Below are positions 44,057-53,626 of a DNA stretch of 64,000 nucleotides, one piece after another (position 1 is the stretch's first letter; every line of letters begins with the position of its first letter). Position numbers and translations under genes: made by a program. The stretch comes from Bacillus sp. Xin1. GTDB taxonomy: Bacteria; Bacillota; Bacilli; Bacillales; Bacillaceae_G. The stretch lies in contig NZ_JABUAE010000002.1 in the NCBI RefSeq assembly GCF_013314535.1, positions 124,001 to 188,000 on the forward strand, read 5' to 3'. A model generated the notes under the pieces. That model had not been told where the DNA came from and did not search any database. It was given only the letters and a program-made list of their open reading frames with translations.

Positions 44057-44117
44057 GGGATTTTTAATCTTTTTTTAATTATTTGTAAATTTTCTGTTTT
44101 TTAGTGGGAGAAAAACA

Positions 44118-44200
44118 TGTAAAAACATTGAAGTAACAACGTATTACACAAAAACAAACAACAAACAAAAGATTAATGTTGGTTTAATACTGTTTTTACA
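44118..44200. promoter_or_regulatory. Spaced inverted repeat upstream of the aminoethylphosphonate operon
   Basis: TGTAAAAACA (44118-44127) and TGTTTTTACA (44191-44200) are exact inverted copies, 73 bp apart, in the 227-nt gap before the operon. That is about seven helical turns, fitting a looping repressor such as the DeoR protein encoded at the operon's end. Confidence 0.5.
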
Positions 44201-44253
44201 CTTGGCGTTTATATTGGAGTTGTACATAAGAAAAATAAAAGGAGAGAGAAACA

Positions 44254-45330
44254 GTGAAAAAAACATTCTTTAAAGCTGTAGCAACCGGGGTAGTATTTTC
44301 TTTATTAATGGGATGTGGTGCTAAGAAAGAAGAAACTGCGGGGGCAGAAGCGAAAGGTGACAAATTGTCCGGATCATTAACAGTTTACACAGCGATTGAA
44401 GAAGAACTTGTACCTATTTATCTTGATTCCTTTAAAAAGAAATACCCAGATGTGAAATTAAATATCGTTCGTGATTCAACTGGGGTTATTACAGCGAAAT
44501 TGTTAGCGGAAGGAAAAAATACACAGGCAGATGTTGTATGGGGAACAGCAGCTTCTAGTCTTCTAGCTCTAGAAAAGAAAGAAATGTTAAAAGAATATTC
44601 TCCAAAAGGTGTAGATCGTGTACTTCCGCAATTTAAAGATGATAAAAAGCCAGAGAAATGGGTTGGAAATACGGCGTTTATGACAGGGATTGCTGTTAAT
44701 AAAGAAGAGCTCAAAAAGAAAAACTTACCCATGCCAACATCATATGAAGACTTAACAAAACCAGAATATAAAGGAACGGTTGTTATGCCGCATCCAGCTT
44801 CATCTGGAACAGGTTTTTTAACGGTATCTGCATGGCTACAAATTATGGGTGAAGATAAAGGTTGGGATTACATGAAGAAACTTCATGACAATATTGCAAC
44901 TTACACGCATTCAGGGTCAAAACCAGCAAAATTAGCAGGTGCCGGTGAATACCCCGTCGGAGTGTCTATGATTTATAGCGGTTTAAAAGAAAAACAAAAA
45001 GGCGCACCAATTGAAGTGGCTCTTCCAAAAGAAGGATTGGGCTGGGAAGTAGAAGCCAATGCATTAATTAAGAAAGATAATGCGAAAAACGATAAGATTG
45101 CGAAAGCGTTTTTAGATTGGGCAATTACAGATGATGTGATGAAGTTATATTTTGAGAAAAATGGATTTGCAACGATTAAAAATGATTATAAACTGCCAGA
45201 TGGTTTCCCGAAAGATGTAACAGACAAGTTATATAAAAATAATGATTTCAAATGGGCAGCTGAAAATCGCGATAAAATTTTAGAACGTTGGGAAAAAGAG
45301 TTTGGTCAAAAAGCAGAACCGAAAAAGTAA
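44254..45330 (+). CDS. phnS: 2-aminoethylphosphonate ABC transporter, substrate-binding lipoprotein
   Basis: This 358-residue extracytoplasmic solute-binding protein has a lipobox LMGC near residue 18. The mature chain (LSGSLTVYTAIEEELVPIYLDSFK) and the HPASSGTGF and YSGLKEKQKG stretches are those of the Fe3+/AEP-binding (PhnS/FutA-like) group. GTG 44254 has AAAAGGAGAG upstream. It heads an operon whose enzymes degrade 2-aminoethylphosphonate, which sets the likely ligand. Confidence 0.86.
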   Translation: MKKTFFKAVATGVVFSLLMGCGAKKEETAGAEAKGDKLSGSLTVYTAIEEELVPIYLDSFKKKYPDVKLNIVRDSTGVITAKLLAEGKNTQADVVWGTAASSLLALEKKEMLKEYSPKGVDRVLPQFKDDKKPEKWVGNTAFMTGIAVNKEELKKKNLPMPTSYEDLTKPEYKGTVVMPHPASSGTGFLTVSAWLQIMGEDKGWDYMKKLHDNIATYTHSGSKPAKLAGAGEYPVGVSMIYSGLKEKQKGAPIEVALPKEGLGWEVEANALIKKDNAKNDKIAKAFLDWAITDDVMKLYFEKNGFATIKNDYKLPDGFPKDVTDKLYKNNDFKWAAENRDKILERWEKEFGQKAEPKK

Positions 45331-45345
45331 GTGGGAGAGAGAAAA

Positions 45346-46347
45346 ATGAGCGAATATTTATCAATTCAACATATTCAAAAACAGTTTGATGCGTTTACAG
45401 CGTTAAAAGATATTTCTTTTACAGTACAAAAAAATGAGTTTGTTTGTTTACTTGGGCCAAGTGGCTGTGGTAAAACGACGTTACTTCGTATTTTGGCCGG
45501 TTTAGAAGAGCCGACAGCAGGGAGTATAGCTGTTCATGGTAAAGATATTACAGCATTGCCACCCGGAAAGCGAAATTTAGGGATGGTGTTTCAATCATAT
45601 GCGTTATTTCCAAATTTAACAGCACTTGAAAATATTGAATATGGATTGAAAACGAAGCGGTATTCCAAAGCGGAAGTAAAAGAGAAAGCGATAGAAGCAT
45701 TAGAGCTTGTTGATTTGTTGAATGTGAAAGATAAATATCCTGCTCAAATGTCTGGGGGACAACAGCAGCGAGTTGCACTTGCGCGTGCGCGTGCGCTGTC
45801 TCCTGATATTTTATTGCTGGATGAGCCACTTTCGGCACTTGATGCAAAAGTGCGTGAGAAATTACGTAGAGAAATGCGTGAGTTACAAGAAAAAGTAGGA
45901 GTTACAACCATTATGGTGACGCATGATCAAGAAGAGGCATTAACGATGGCTGATAAAATTGTTGTCATGAATCATGCGGAGATTATGCAGATTGGAACAC
46001 CAGAGGAGATTTATCAAAAGCCAGCGAATCCGTTTGTTGCAGATTTTATTGGTTCTATAAATTTCTTTTCGGAGAATGACAGGAAACAAGCAATTCGTCC
46101 AGAACACGTAATGATTGTACAAAATAATGGAATGAAAACAGTTGTAGAAAATATGGAGTTTCGTGGATCTGTATATCGAACGGAAGTACGTGTAGTAGAA
46201 GAGAAGACACATCTATATAATGAGCGAATTGTTGTGGATATATTAGCATCGGTGGCAGAGCAAAATTGTATTCGAAAAGGAAAACCACTTCAAATTTCAT
46301 TTTCAGAAAATCATATGCTGTCATATGGAAAGAAGGTTGTTGTATAG
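45346..46347 (+). CDS. phnT: 2-aminoethylphosphonate ABC transporter, ATPase
   Basis: This 333-residue ABC ATPase has Walker [10 protein letters not shown], signature [14 protein letters not shown], Walker B ILLLDEPLSALD and a C-terminal TOBE-like part. It is second in the AEP operon and starts 16 nt after the binding-protein stop. ATG 45346 is chosen because GGGAGAGAG overlaps the upstream in-frame GTG at 45331. Confidence 0.88.
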   Translation: MSEYLSIQHIQKQFDAFTALKDISFTVQKNEFVCLLGPSGCGKTTLLRILAGLEEPTAGSIAVHGKDITALPPGKRNLGMVFQSYALFPNLTALENIEYGLKTKRYSKAEVKEKAIEALELVDLLNVKDKYPAQMSGGQQQRVALARARALSPDILLLDEPLSALDAKVREKLRREMRELQEKVGVTTIMVTHDQEEALTMADKIVVMNHAEIMQIGTPEEIYQKPANPFVADFIGSINFFSENDRKQAIRPEHVMIVQNNGMKTVVENMEFRGSVYRTEVRVVEEKTHLYNERIVVDILASVAEQNCIRKGKPLQISFSENHMLSYGKKVVV

Positions 46348-48105
46348 ATGGAAATGTTAGAAAACTATAAAACAGAAGTTTCTAGAAAAACAATTAAGAG
46401 AAGTATTGGGAAAGAAGAGTGGATACAAAGGTTGTTAGTTGTCAGTATGCTTCTTGCATTTCTTGTCATGCTTGTATTGCCACTACTGCAACTGTTTACA
46501 CAAGCTTTCTATGATAAAGACGGTGCTTTCGTTGGTGTTGCAAACTTTAGCAAATATTTTACAACACCAACCCTTGTTCAGTCGTTGCAGAATACTGTAT
46601 GGATTTCAGGACTTACGACCATTATTTCAGTTACATTAGCGTTCGCTTATGCATACGCAATTGCGCGTACGAATGTTTTTGGTAAACGCCTGTTTCAGTA
46701 TATAGCACTATTACCGTTATTTGCACCAACGATGATGCACGGTATTGCACTTACATACTTATTTGGTAATCAAGGATTAGTAACAAAGGGGCTATTTGGT
46801 CTATTTGAAGGATTACACATTCCGTTGTATGGACCTGTTGGAATTACAATTGCTGAAGTTATTTATACGTTTCCACAAGCATTTCTTATTTTGTTAATCG
46901 CTTTTCAAGGTTCAGATTATCGTTTATATGAAGCATCCAATATGCTAGGGGCAGGAAAGGTAAAACAATTTTTCACCGTTACATTACCGGGTGTGAAATA
47001 TGGACTAATTAGCGCGATGTTTGTTGTGTTTACACTTAGTTTTACTGACTTTGGGGCGCCAAAAATCGTAGGCGGTCAATATAATGTGCTTGCAACGGAT
47101 GTATACAAACAAGTAATCGGCCAACAAAATATGCCAATGGGTGCGACGGTCGGAATGATTTTGTTAATCCCAGCTATATTTGCATTTGCAGTAGACCGAA
47201 TTACCCAAAGAAAACAAGCGAATTTTTTATCTTCAAAAGCAGTGCCATATCGAATTTCTACTAATAAAAAAAGAGATATGATTTCGTTCATATATTGCAC
47301 TATCATTACACTTATGATCATTCTTTTATTTGTTGCAGTTGGTGTTGCAGCAAGTGTAAAAGTATGGCCATATAATATGACATTTACACTCGAACACTTC
47401 AACTTCTCAAGTTTAACGGGAGATGGAATTGAAGCCTTTAAAAATAGTGTCATTGTTTCAGCGGTTACAGCGGTTATTGGAGCAATTCTAACATTTGCGT
47501 TTGCATATGCGATTGAAAAAATTCAGCAGTTAGCATTCTTTAGAAAAGTGGGATATTTCTTCTCGATTGTACCGCTCGCTATTCCTGGATTAGTACTTGG
47601 ACTAGGCTATGTCTTTTTCTTTAGTCAACCGACCATTCAATTTTTGGGCTGGGAAGTAACAAATCCGTTTCATCCTTTGTATGGTACGATTGCGGTTCTT
47701 GTGCTTGTGAATATCATTCACTTCTATTCTGTAACCTTTGTTACAGCAACAACTGCGCTAAAGAAACTAGATCGAGAGTTTGAGCTTGTTTCACAATCAA
47801 TGGGAATCCCATTTTATAAAACATTCTTTCGGGTAACGGTACCGATGTGCTTACCAGCAATTTTGGAAATGGTGATGTACTATTTTGTGAATTCAATGGT
47901 AACTGTATCGGCGGTCGTTTTCTTATATGCAGCTGATTTTAAGTTAGCAGCTGTTTCAATTGTGAATATGGATGACGCCGGAAACGTTGCACCTGCAGCA
48001 GCAATGAGTGTGCTTATTGTTGTAACGAATATTGTAGTTAGAGTCTTATATGAATGGGGAACGAAAGCGATTCGTAATCGAACATCATTATGGCAAAAAA
48101 GATAA
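46348..48105 (+). CDS. phnU: 2-aminoethylphosphonate ABC transporter, fused permease
   Basis: This 585-residue permease is a fusion of two six-helix transport domains. Both carry EAA-type loops: EASNMLGAGKVKQFFTVTLP near 190-210 and LVSQSMGIPFYKTFFRVTVP near 485-505. The fused form is common in Fe3+- and AEP-type transporters and explains why only one permease gene is present. It starts directly after the ATPase stop. Confidence 0.9.
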   Translation: MEMLENYKTEVSRKTIKRSIGKEEWIQRLLVVSMLLAFLVMLVLPLLQLFTQAFYDKDGAFVGVANFSKYFTTPTLVQSLQNTVWISGLTTIISVTLAFAYAYAIARTNVFGKRLFQYIALLPLFAPTMMHGIALTYLFGNQGLVTKGLFGLFEGLHIPLYGPVGITIAEVIYTFPQAFLILLIAFQGSDYRLYEASNMLGAGKVKQFFTVTLPGVKYGLISAMFVVFTLSFTDFGAPKIVGGQYNVLATDVYKQVIGQQNMPMGATVGMILLIPAIFAFAVDRITQRKQANFLSSKAVPYRISTNKKRDMISFIYCTIITLMIILLFVAVGVAASVKVWPYNMTFTLEHFNFSSLTGDGIEAFKNSVIVSAVTAVIGAILTFAFAYAIEKIQQLAFFRKVGYFFSIVPLAIPGLVLGLGYVFFFSQPTIQFLGWEVTNPFHPLYGTIAVLVLVNIIHFYSVTFVTATTALKKLDREFELVSQSMGIPFYKTFFRVTVPMCLPAILEMVMYYFVNSMVTVSAVVFLYAADFKLAAVSIVNMDDAGNVAPAAAMSVLIVVTNIVVRVLYEWGTKAIRNRTSLWQKR

Positions 48106-48122
48106 GAAGGGTGATGGGTAGG

Positions 48123-48917
48123 ATGAAAATTGAAGCGGTTATTTTTGATTGGGCTGGTACGACAGTTGATTATGGATGTTTTGCACCATTAGAAGTGTTT
48201 ATGGAAATCTTTCATAAACGCGGTGTTGTCATCACAGTCGAAGAAGCACGTAAACCAATGGGATTACTGAAAATTGATCATGTTCGCGCATTAACAGAAA
48301 TGCCTAGTATTAGAGAAGAATGGAAGCGAGTTTTTGGACAATTACCAACAGAGGCAGATATACAGGAAATGTATGAAGAGTTTGAAGAAATTCTTTTTTC
48401 TATCCTACCGCGATATGCAACGCCGATTCGCGGAGTGAAAGATGTGATTGCACATTTACGTAACCAAGGTATTAAAATTGGTTCCACAACAGGTTATACA
48501 AGCGAAATGATGGATATTGTTGCAAAAGAAGCAAAAGAGCAAGGGTATGAGCCAGATTTTCTTGTCACACCAGATGATGTTCCGGCTGGGCGACCATATC
48601 CATGGATGTGTTATAAAAATGCAATGCATCTAGGTGTATATCCGATGAATCATATGTTAAAGGTTGGAGACACAGTTTCAGATATGAAAGAAGGAAAAAA
48701 TGCGGGGATGTGGACTGTCGGTGTCATCCTTGGTAGTAGTGAGCTTGGCTTAACAGAAGAGGAAGTTGAAAAGATGGATCCAGTAGAACTCCGGGAAAAA
48801 ATGGAAGTGGTCCGTAAGCGTTTTGTAGATAATGGGGCTCATTTTACGATTGAAACAATGCAAGAATTACCGAAAGTAATTGAAAATATTGAAAAAGAAG
48901 AACTTATTATTTCATAA
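48123..48917 (+). CDS. phnX: Phosphonoacetaldehyde hydrolase PhnX
   Basis: This 264-residue HAD-superfamily enzyme splits phosphonoacetaldehyde to acetaldehyde and phosphate. The nucleophile motif [11 protein letters not shown], the Schiff-base lysine in MGLLKIDH, and the Mg2+-site [10 protein letters not shown] are all present. ATG 48123 gives the normal N-terminus ([12 protein letters not shown]); an upstream in-frame ATG at 48090 lies inside the permease gene. Confidence 0.95.
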   Translation: MKIEAVIFDWAGTTVDYGCFAPLEVFMEIFHKRGVVITVEEARKPMGLLKIDHVRALTEMPSIREEWKRVFGQLPTEADIQEMYEEFEEILFSILPRYATPIRGVKDVIAHLRNQGIKIGSTTGYTSEMMDIVAKEAKEQGYEPDFLVTPDDVPAGRPYPWMCYKNAMHLGVYPMNHMLKVGDTVSDMKEGKNAGMWTVGVILGSSELGLTEEEVEKMDPVELREKMEVVRKRFVDNGAHFTIETMQELPKVIENIEKEELIIS

Positions 48918-48931
48918 AAGGGGTAGGAGTC

Positions 48932-50029
48932 ATGAATAACAATCATTATTTACTATTAACGCCAGGTCCATTAACGACAACAAAAACTGTAAAAGAAGTT
49001 ATGCTATACGATTGGTGCACATGGGACACTGAATATAACATAATGGTACAAGAAGTGCGAAGCCGCCTTGTAGCATTAGCGACAAAGGACGAAGAACGTT
49101 ATACAACAGTTTTAATGCAAGGGAGCGGTACTTTTTCTGTTGAATCAGTGATCGGTTCGGTTATTCCGAAAGAAGGAAAACTTCTTGTCTGTACGAATGG
49201 CGCGTATGGAAAGCGAATCGTACAAATGGCAGAGATGTTACACATTGATGTTGTTGTGAGCCAAACAGAAGAATGGGAGCCTACAAATCTCGTAGAAATA
49301 GAAGATTTGTTGCAAAAAGATCAAGAAATTACGCACGTTGTTGTTGTACATTGTGAAACAACAACAGGAATTATTAATCCAATCGCCGATGTATGTAACT
49401 TAGGGAAACAGTACGGAAAAGTTACGATTGTTGATGCAATGAGTAGTTTTGGTGGCATTGAAATGGACGTTTCAGATTTGCAAATTGATTTTATGATTAG
49501 TAGTGCAAATAAATGTATTCAAGGTGTTCCAGGGTTTGGATTTGTGATTGCAAAGCGTGATGAATTAGAAAAATGTAAAGGACAAGCTCGTTCGTTATCA
49601 TTAGACCTTTATGATCAATGGGAAACGATGGAAGTGCAAAATGGAAAATGGCGCTTTACATCACCAACGCATATTGTACGTGCTTTTTACCAAGCATTGC
49701 TTGAGCTAGAAGAAGAGGGCGGGGTTAAAGCTAGAAATGCTCGCTATCGTAATAACCAACAAGTATTAGTAAAGAGAATGAGAGAGGTTGGTTTTCAGTC
49801 GTTAGTAGGTGAAAAATATCAATCTCCTATTATTACATCTTTTATTTACCCGGAAGAAAGTTTTCAATTTAATAGATTGTATAATGAGCTCAAACAGCGC
49901 GGTTTTGTGATTTATCCAGGGAAAATTTCGAAAGTGGATACGTTCCGAATTGGAAATATTGGAGATGTGCACGAAGATGATATTCACCGATTAGTAGATA
50001 GTATTGCAAAAGGAGCTGTTATAGGATGA
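48932..50029 (+). CDS. phnW: 2-aminoethylphosphonate-pyruvate transaminase PhnW
   Basis: This 365-residue PLP-dependent class V aminotransferase converts AEP and pyruvate to phosphonoacetaldehyde and alanine. [10 protein letters not shown] at the N-terminus and the PLP-binding lysine in [12 protein letters not shown] are family marks. AGGGGTAGGAG precedes ATG 48932. The stop overlaps the next gene by 4 nt (ATGA). Confidence 0.95.
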   Translation: MNNNHYLLLTPGPLTTTKTVKEVMLYDWCTWDTEYNIMVQEVRSRLVALATKDEERYTTVLMQGSGTFSVESVIGSVIPKEGKLLVCTNGAYGKRIVQMAEMLHIDVVVSQTEEWEPTNLVEIEDLLQKDQEITHVVVVHCETTTGIINPIADVCNLGKQYGKVTIVDAMSSFGGIEMDVSDLQIDFMISSANKCIQGVPGFGFVIAKRDELEKCKGQARSLSLDLYDQWETMEVQNGKWRFTSPTHIVRAFYQALLELEEEGGVKARNARYRNNQQVLVKRMREVGFQSLVGEKYQSPIITSFIYPEESFQFNRLYNELKQRGFVIYPGKISKVDTFRIGNIGDVHEDDIHRLVDSIAKGAVIG

Positions 50030-51210
50030 AAGTATTTTGTTTAGGTGGAGCCGGGAAAATTTGTCGCGAAGCAATTTTAGATTTAGTTCAATTTTCATCT
50101 TTTGAAACGATTACGGTTGCAGATTTTAATGAAGAAGAAGGCCGAAAAGTAGTAGAGTGGTTAGATGATCCACGTGTTGATTTTGTACGAGTAGACGTTA
50201 CAAATCATGAAGATACCGTAGCAAAAATGAAAGGTTATGACATTGTCATGGATGGTACAACGATTAAGCTAAATGGATTATCTACGCGTTGTATTGCGGA
50301 GGCTGGGTGCCATGGTGTGAATTTAAATGGATTTGGCGAGGAAAATGAGTCGCATGATGTATTTGTTCAAAATGGAAAAACTTGTTTGCCGGGATTTGGT
50401 ATGACGCCAGGTGTGACACAAATGATGGCGATGTATGCAGCGAATCAGTTAGATTCAGTAGAGTCAGTACGAGTAAGTCATGGATCCTATCGTCCGATTG
50501 CATTCTCAGCTTCGATTACAGAAACAACAACGTATGAATATGATCCGAAATTGCCGACGCGCACAGTATTTGAAAACGGTGAATTCAAACAAGTACCTCC
50601 GTTTGCACGCCCAAGGGAAATTGAATTACCTGAACCATATGGTAAAGCGGTTCAGTATATTATCCCTCACTCTGAAACAATCACGCTAGCTAAAGCGTTA
50701 AAAAATAAAGGAGTACAGCTTATTGAAACACGCGGAACTTGGCCGCAGCAAAATATGAAGCTTGTTCGTGCTCTATACGATTACGGTATATTACGTAACG
50801 ATACAATTGAAGTGAATGGTAAAGGGATTGGTATTATGGATTGTATTTCAAACTATTTGCTGCAATCGAAAGAAGGACAAGAAACAGCGGTATACGGATA
50901 TGCACTTCATGTTGAAGTGATTGGGGAAAAAAATGGTCAAAAAGTGCAGCATGTTTTATATCATACGCATCCTACTTCAGACGGATCTGTCGAAGGATGG
51001 GAGAACCTGCGAGCTTATACAAGAAATGTAGGAATTCCATTTGGAATTGCAACGGAGTTAATTGCAAAAGGGGAAGTGAAAGAAAGCGGTGTTGTAACAC
51101 CTGAAGAAGCTTTTCAAAATCCAAAAATCATTTTTGATGAGTTAGAAAAACGAGGCATTCATATCCATGAAGAAGTGTGTGTCTTAGAAGAAAACTATGA
51201 TTTTGTATAA
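50026..51210 (+). CDS. Saccharopine-dehydrogenase-like oxidoreductase of the AEP operon
   Basis: This 394-residue protein resembles saccharopine dehydrogenase/LOR family reductases: an N-terminal NAD(P) fold ([17 protein letters not shown], then [10 protein letters not shown]), then [16 protein letters not shown] and a C-terminal catalytic region. It is coupled to phnW by a 4-nt overlap and ends the enzyme block. The AEP pathway known from PhnW and PhnX does not need it. A role in amine or imine chemistry, such as alanine recycling or freeing AEP from N-substituted forms, is a hypothesis. Confidence 0.78.
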   Translation: MKVFCLGGAGKICREAILDLVQFSSFETITVADFNEEEGRKVVEWLDDPRVDFVRVDVTNHEDTVAKMKGYDIVMDGTTIKLNGLSTRCIAEAGCHGVNLNGFGEENESHDVFVQNGKTCLPGFGMTPGVTQMMAMYAANQLDSVESVRVSHGSYRPIAFSASITETTTYEYDPKLPTRTVFENGEFKQVPPFARPREIELPEPYGKAVQYIIPHSETITLAKALKNKGVQLIETRGTWPQQNMKLVRALYDYGILRNDTIEVNGKGIGIMDCISNYLLQSKEGQETAVYGYALHVEVIGEKNGQKVQHVLYHTHPTSDGSVEGWENLRAYTRNVGIPFGIATELIAKGEVKESGVVTPEEAFQNPKIIFDELEKRGIHIHEEVCVLEENYDFV

Positions 51211-51240
51211 GCAAAACTTTTATTAACCTATCCCCATATA

Positions 51241-51271
51241 AATCCCATCTCAAAATCTTGAGATGGGATTA
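51241..51271 (+). terminator. Terminator of the AEP operon enzymes
   Basis: AATCCCATCTCAA pairs with TTGAGATGGGATT; the T-tail is weak (AGG follows), so partial read-through to the regulator gene is possible. Confidence 0.65.
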
Positions 51272-51307
51272 GGTTGCCTATATAAGCGAGATAAATGAGG
51301 TGAAGTA

Positions 51308-52090
51308 ATGTCTGTTGTTGGAGAAGAAAGAAAGCGTAGCATTCTTGAAAAAGTAGAGTTTAAGGGAAAAGTGAAAGTTTCAGAGTTAGCAAGTGAGTTT
51401 TCAGTATCAACAGAAACCATTCGCAGATATTTAGAAGAGCTTGATCGGGAAAAGAAGTTGAAGAAAGTATATGGGGGAGCGGTTCAACTTCCGGGAGCGG
51501 GTATAGAGCCCCCTATGTTAGAAAGAGAAATGCTATATATTGAAGAAAAGAAAAGAATCGGCTATAAAGCAGCAACTTTTGTAGAAGATGGCGATGTAAT
51601 TGTTATCGATGATGGAAGTACACCGCTGCAAATGGTTCCTTATCTTGTTCATCGGAAAAACTTAACTGTTGTGACGAGTTCATTTCCTGTTGCAACCCAA
51701 TTAATTTCTTCTATAAATAAAAAGATGTTTGATGGGGAAGTATTGTTTATTGGAGGAAAAGTGTCTCCAAAACACTGTCGTGTATCAGGATCTATTTCAC
51801 AGCAAGTCATTCGTCAGTTTCATTTTCATAAGGCATTTATTTCAATTGATGGATTGTTACCTAGCTTTGGGATCTCGAGTTTTGAATTGGAAAAAGCTAA
51901 GTTATCAGAAGCAATGATTCAATTAGCGGAAAAAACATTTGTTTTATGCGATCATACAAAGCTTGGGCTAAAAGGAAATTATCGAATTGCCGGTTTGTCT
52001 AATATTGAGCACGTTATTTGTGATAAAAAAATGCCGCATAGTTTTGAAGAATTCATTACAAAAAATAATATTCGCTGGACGATTAGTTAA
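51308..52090 (+). CDS. DeoR-family transcriptional regulator
   Basis: This 260-residue regulator has an N-terminal DeoR HTH (VKVSELASEFSVSTETIRRY, near 20-40) and a C-terminal DeoR sensor domain (about 75-230) with VYGGAV, DDGSTP and CDHTKLG. It follows the AEP operon in the same direction, so it is a good candidate repressor of it. Members normally sense a phosphorylated intermediate. The 10-bp inverted repeat at 44118/44191 may be its operator. Confidence 0.85.
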   Translation: MSVVGEERKRSILEKVEFKGKVKVSELASEFSVSTETIRRYLEELDREKKLKKVYGGAVQLPGAGIEPPMLEREMLYIEEKKRIGYKAATFVEDGDVIVIDDGSTPLQMVPYLVHRKNLTVVTSSFPVATQLISSINKKMFDGEVLFIGGKVSPKHCRVSGSISQQVIRQFHFHKAFISIDGLLPSFGISSFELEKAKLSEAMIQLAEKTFVLCDHTKLGLKGNYRIAGLSNIEHVICDKKMPHSFEEFITKNNIRWTIS

Positions 52091-52118
52091 ATATATGTTT
52101 CTTGTCCTAGTGAAGAAC

Positions 52119-52291
52119 TGATATAAAACCATTTCTTTTAGGTGGAAGAGAGGATCCGCTCATGGCTAGAAACGGTCAGTGCCTTTTTTAGCCTCACCCT
52201 ATGTGAAAACAGAAGAAGAAAATGAGCGGAAATCTTTTTTTGTTTTCATGACCGCGATTTATATGTTGGAAAATTCAAATAAAGATATGGT
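52119..52291 (+). repeat. bcr1-like dispersed repeat, copy G
   Basis: Contains AAACCATTTCTTTTAGG, GAGAGGATCCGC, TAGAAACGGTCAGTGCC, GTGAAAACAGAAGAAG, GAGCGGAAATC, TTTTGTTTTCATGACCG and TATATGTTGGAAAAT. Copy H lies 11 nt further on in the same direction. Confidence 0.82.
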
Positions 52292-52301
52292 GATGAATAA
52301 T

Positions 52302-52462
52302 CGATAACCGCCCTTCTTTTTAGTTGAGAGAGAAGCCGACCATGCATAGAATCGGTCAGATCTTTTTTAATCCTATGTCGGGTGAAAACAAGTAGAGGTC
52401 ACCTTTTCTGCTTCATAGTAGCGACTGATATGCTGGATAATCAAAATGAATGTATATGGTGA
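52302..52462 (+). repeat. bcr1-like dispersed repeat, copy H
   Basis: Contains CGCCCTTCTTTTTAG, GAGAGAGAAGCCGACCATGC, ATAGAATCGGTCAGATC, GTGAAAACAAGTAGAGG and GATATGCTGGATAATCAAAATGAA. It is diverged in its second half. Together with copy G it fills most of the 488-nt gap after the DeoR gene. Confidence 0.75.
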
Positions 52463-52578
52463 TGCGAGAGGGTTTAAAAAGTTTTGTATCGGTGCAAAAA
52501 AAGTGGACACATTTTTCGGTTTCTTTCATATAATTTACCAATAGAAAAAAAGTTTCCTGGAGGAAAGAAGGGGAAGAA

Positions 52579-52698
52579 GTGTCGGAACGCTTATATAATA
52601 AATTTATATTGTATGCGAATATATTACAAAAGCTCGGCATTATTAATGAACGAGAAAAGAGTGAAATGCTTCAAATGATGAACAAAAAGGCTCTGTGA
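52579..52698 (+). CDS. Small protein, 39 aa
   Basis: A GTG start (52579) follows AGGAAAGAAGGGGAAG and opens a 39-residue frame, MSERLYNKFILYANILQKLG and so on, mostly one amphipathic helix with a charged end. A terminator overlaps its stop codon, which supports a genuine gene. I do not recognise the family. Confidence 0.6.
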   Translation: MSERLYNKFILYANILQKLGIINEREKSEMLQMMNKKAL

Positions 52699-52712
52699 AA
52701 GAGTCTTTTTGC
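52683..52712 (+). terminator. Terminator of the 39-aa gene
   Basis: AAAAAGGCTC pairs with GAGTCTTTTT (one G-T pair) at the stop codon. Confidence 0.8.
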
Positions 52713-52755
52713 CGTGTAACATTTGCCTAAATTTCAAGTGGATGCAGAAATCGTA

Positions 52756-52784
52756 TTGACAAAAAGGGATTCTCATGTGATAAT
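52756..52784 (+). promoter_or_regulatory. Sigma-A promoter for the MtnB-like gene
   Basis: TTGACA and GATAAT are separated by exactly 17 nt. The -10 box ends 89 nt before the start codon. Confidence 0.75.
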
Positions 52785-52873
52785 TCAATTAAATTTTTAG
52801 AATAATCAAAAAATATTTCTTTTACATAGAAATGGTGAAATCATTATAGTGATATTCTCATGGGGGTGACGAA

Positions 52874-53506
52874 ATGTTATTTTTTTTAAAGAAATGGCAA
52901 GAGTTGAGAGATATAAAGATGGAATTAGCTCTTCGTGATTGGTTTTATGGTACAAAAATTAGTCTATCTATGCGTACATCGCAAGAACCATTAACATTTT
53001 TAGTAAATATTGAAGGAAGAGACAAAGGGCTATTTGCAGAAGAGGATTTTATTGTAGTAAATAGTATGTGTGAGCCTGTATTTGAAAATGATGAAAAACC
53101 TGCATCTGAGTCGTTTATGCATGCTGATATTTATAAAAAAGGAAACGCAGATTGTATTTTGCAAGTTCAAACTGTAGATAGTCATTTAATGTCAGAGTTA
53201 TATGGAAAAGAAGGGAAAGTTACATTTGAAAAACGTACTGTAGAACGTGTTTTTGGAAATGAAGGTATTACAGAGATTACAATTCCAATTGTAGAAAATG
53301 AAAAGAAGTTTGCTGATTTATTAGAGAACCATGTTCCTAATTTTATAGAAGGTGGCGGAGCTGTACTTGTTCATAATTATGGAATGCTTGTATGGGGAAG
53401 GACGCCGGAAGAGACGAAAAAATGGTTAGAGGGGTTAGAGTATTTAATGAATTATCATGTGAAATTATTGATGATTAAAGGGACTAAGAGTTCTTCAGTT
53501 ATATAG
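52874..53506 (+). CDS. MtnB-like class II aldolase-fold protein lacking metal ligands
   Basis: This 210-residue protein aligns by eye with MtnB (methylthioribulose-1-phosphate dehydratase) over its whole length: LFxxW...IKMELALRDW, EPLTFLV, a P-SES-HADIY block, TVDSHLMSELYG, and GAVLVHNYGMLVWG. But the metal-binding residues are gone. The HxH pair becomes Q97-V-Q99, the His of the NHG motif is Tyr169, and the TSGN substrate loop is YGTK (25-28). Glu79 is kept. It should not be a zinc dehydratase; a binding or scaffold role is possible. It has its own sigma-A promoter and is 120 nt before a CBS-ACT gene. Confidence 0.8.
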   Translation: MLFFLKKWQELRDIKMELALRDWFYGTKISLSMRTSQEPLTFLVNIEGRDKGLFAEEDFIVVNSMCEPVFENDEKPASESFMHADIYKKGNADCILQVQTVDSHLMSELYGKEGKVTFEKRTVERVFGNEGITEITIPIVENEKKFADLLENHVPNFIEGGGAVLVHNYGMLVWGRTPEETKKWLEGLEYLMNYHVKLLMIKGTKSSSVI

Positions 53507-53626
53507 AGTCATGCATTACGTGCAAACTAACAAATGAAAGCGTTTTAAAAAAGTGATTTCACTCATAAAATATGGGTCTCCTTATTATATATAGATTACA
53601 TGTCGTCATGTGAGGAGGAACGTATT

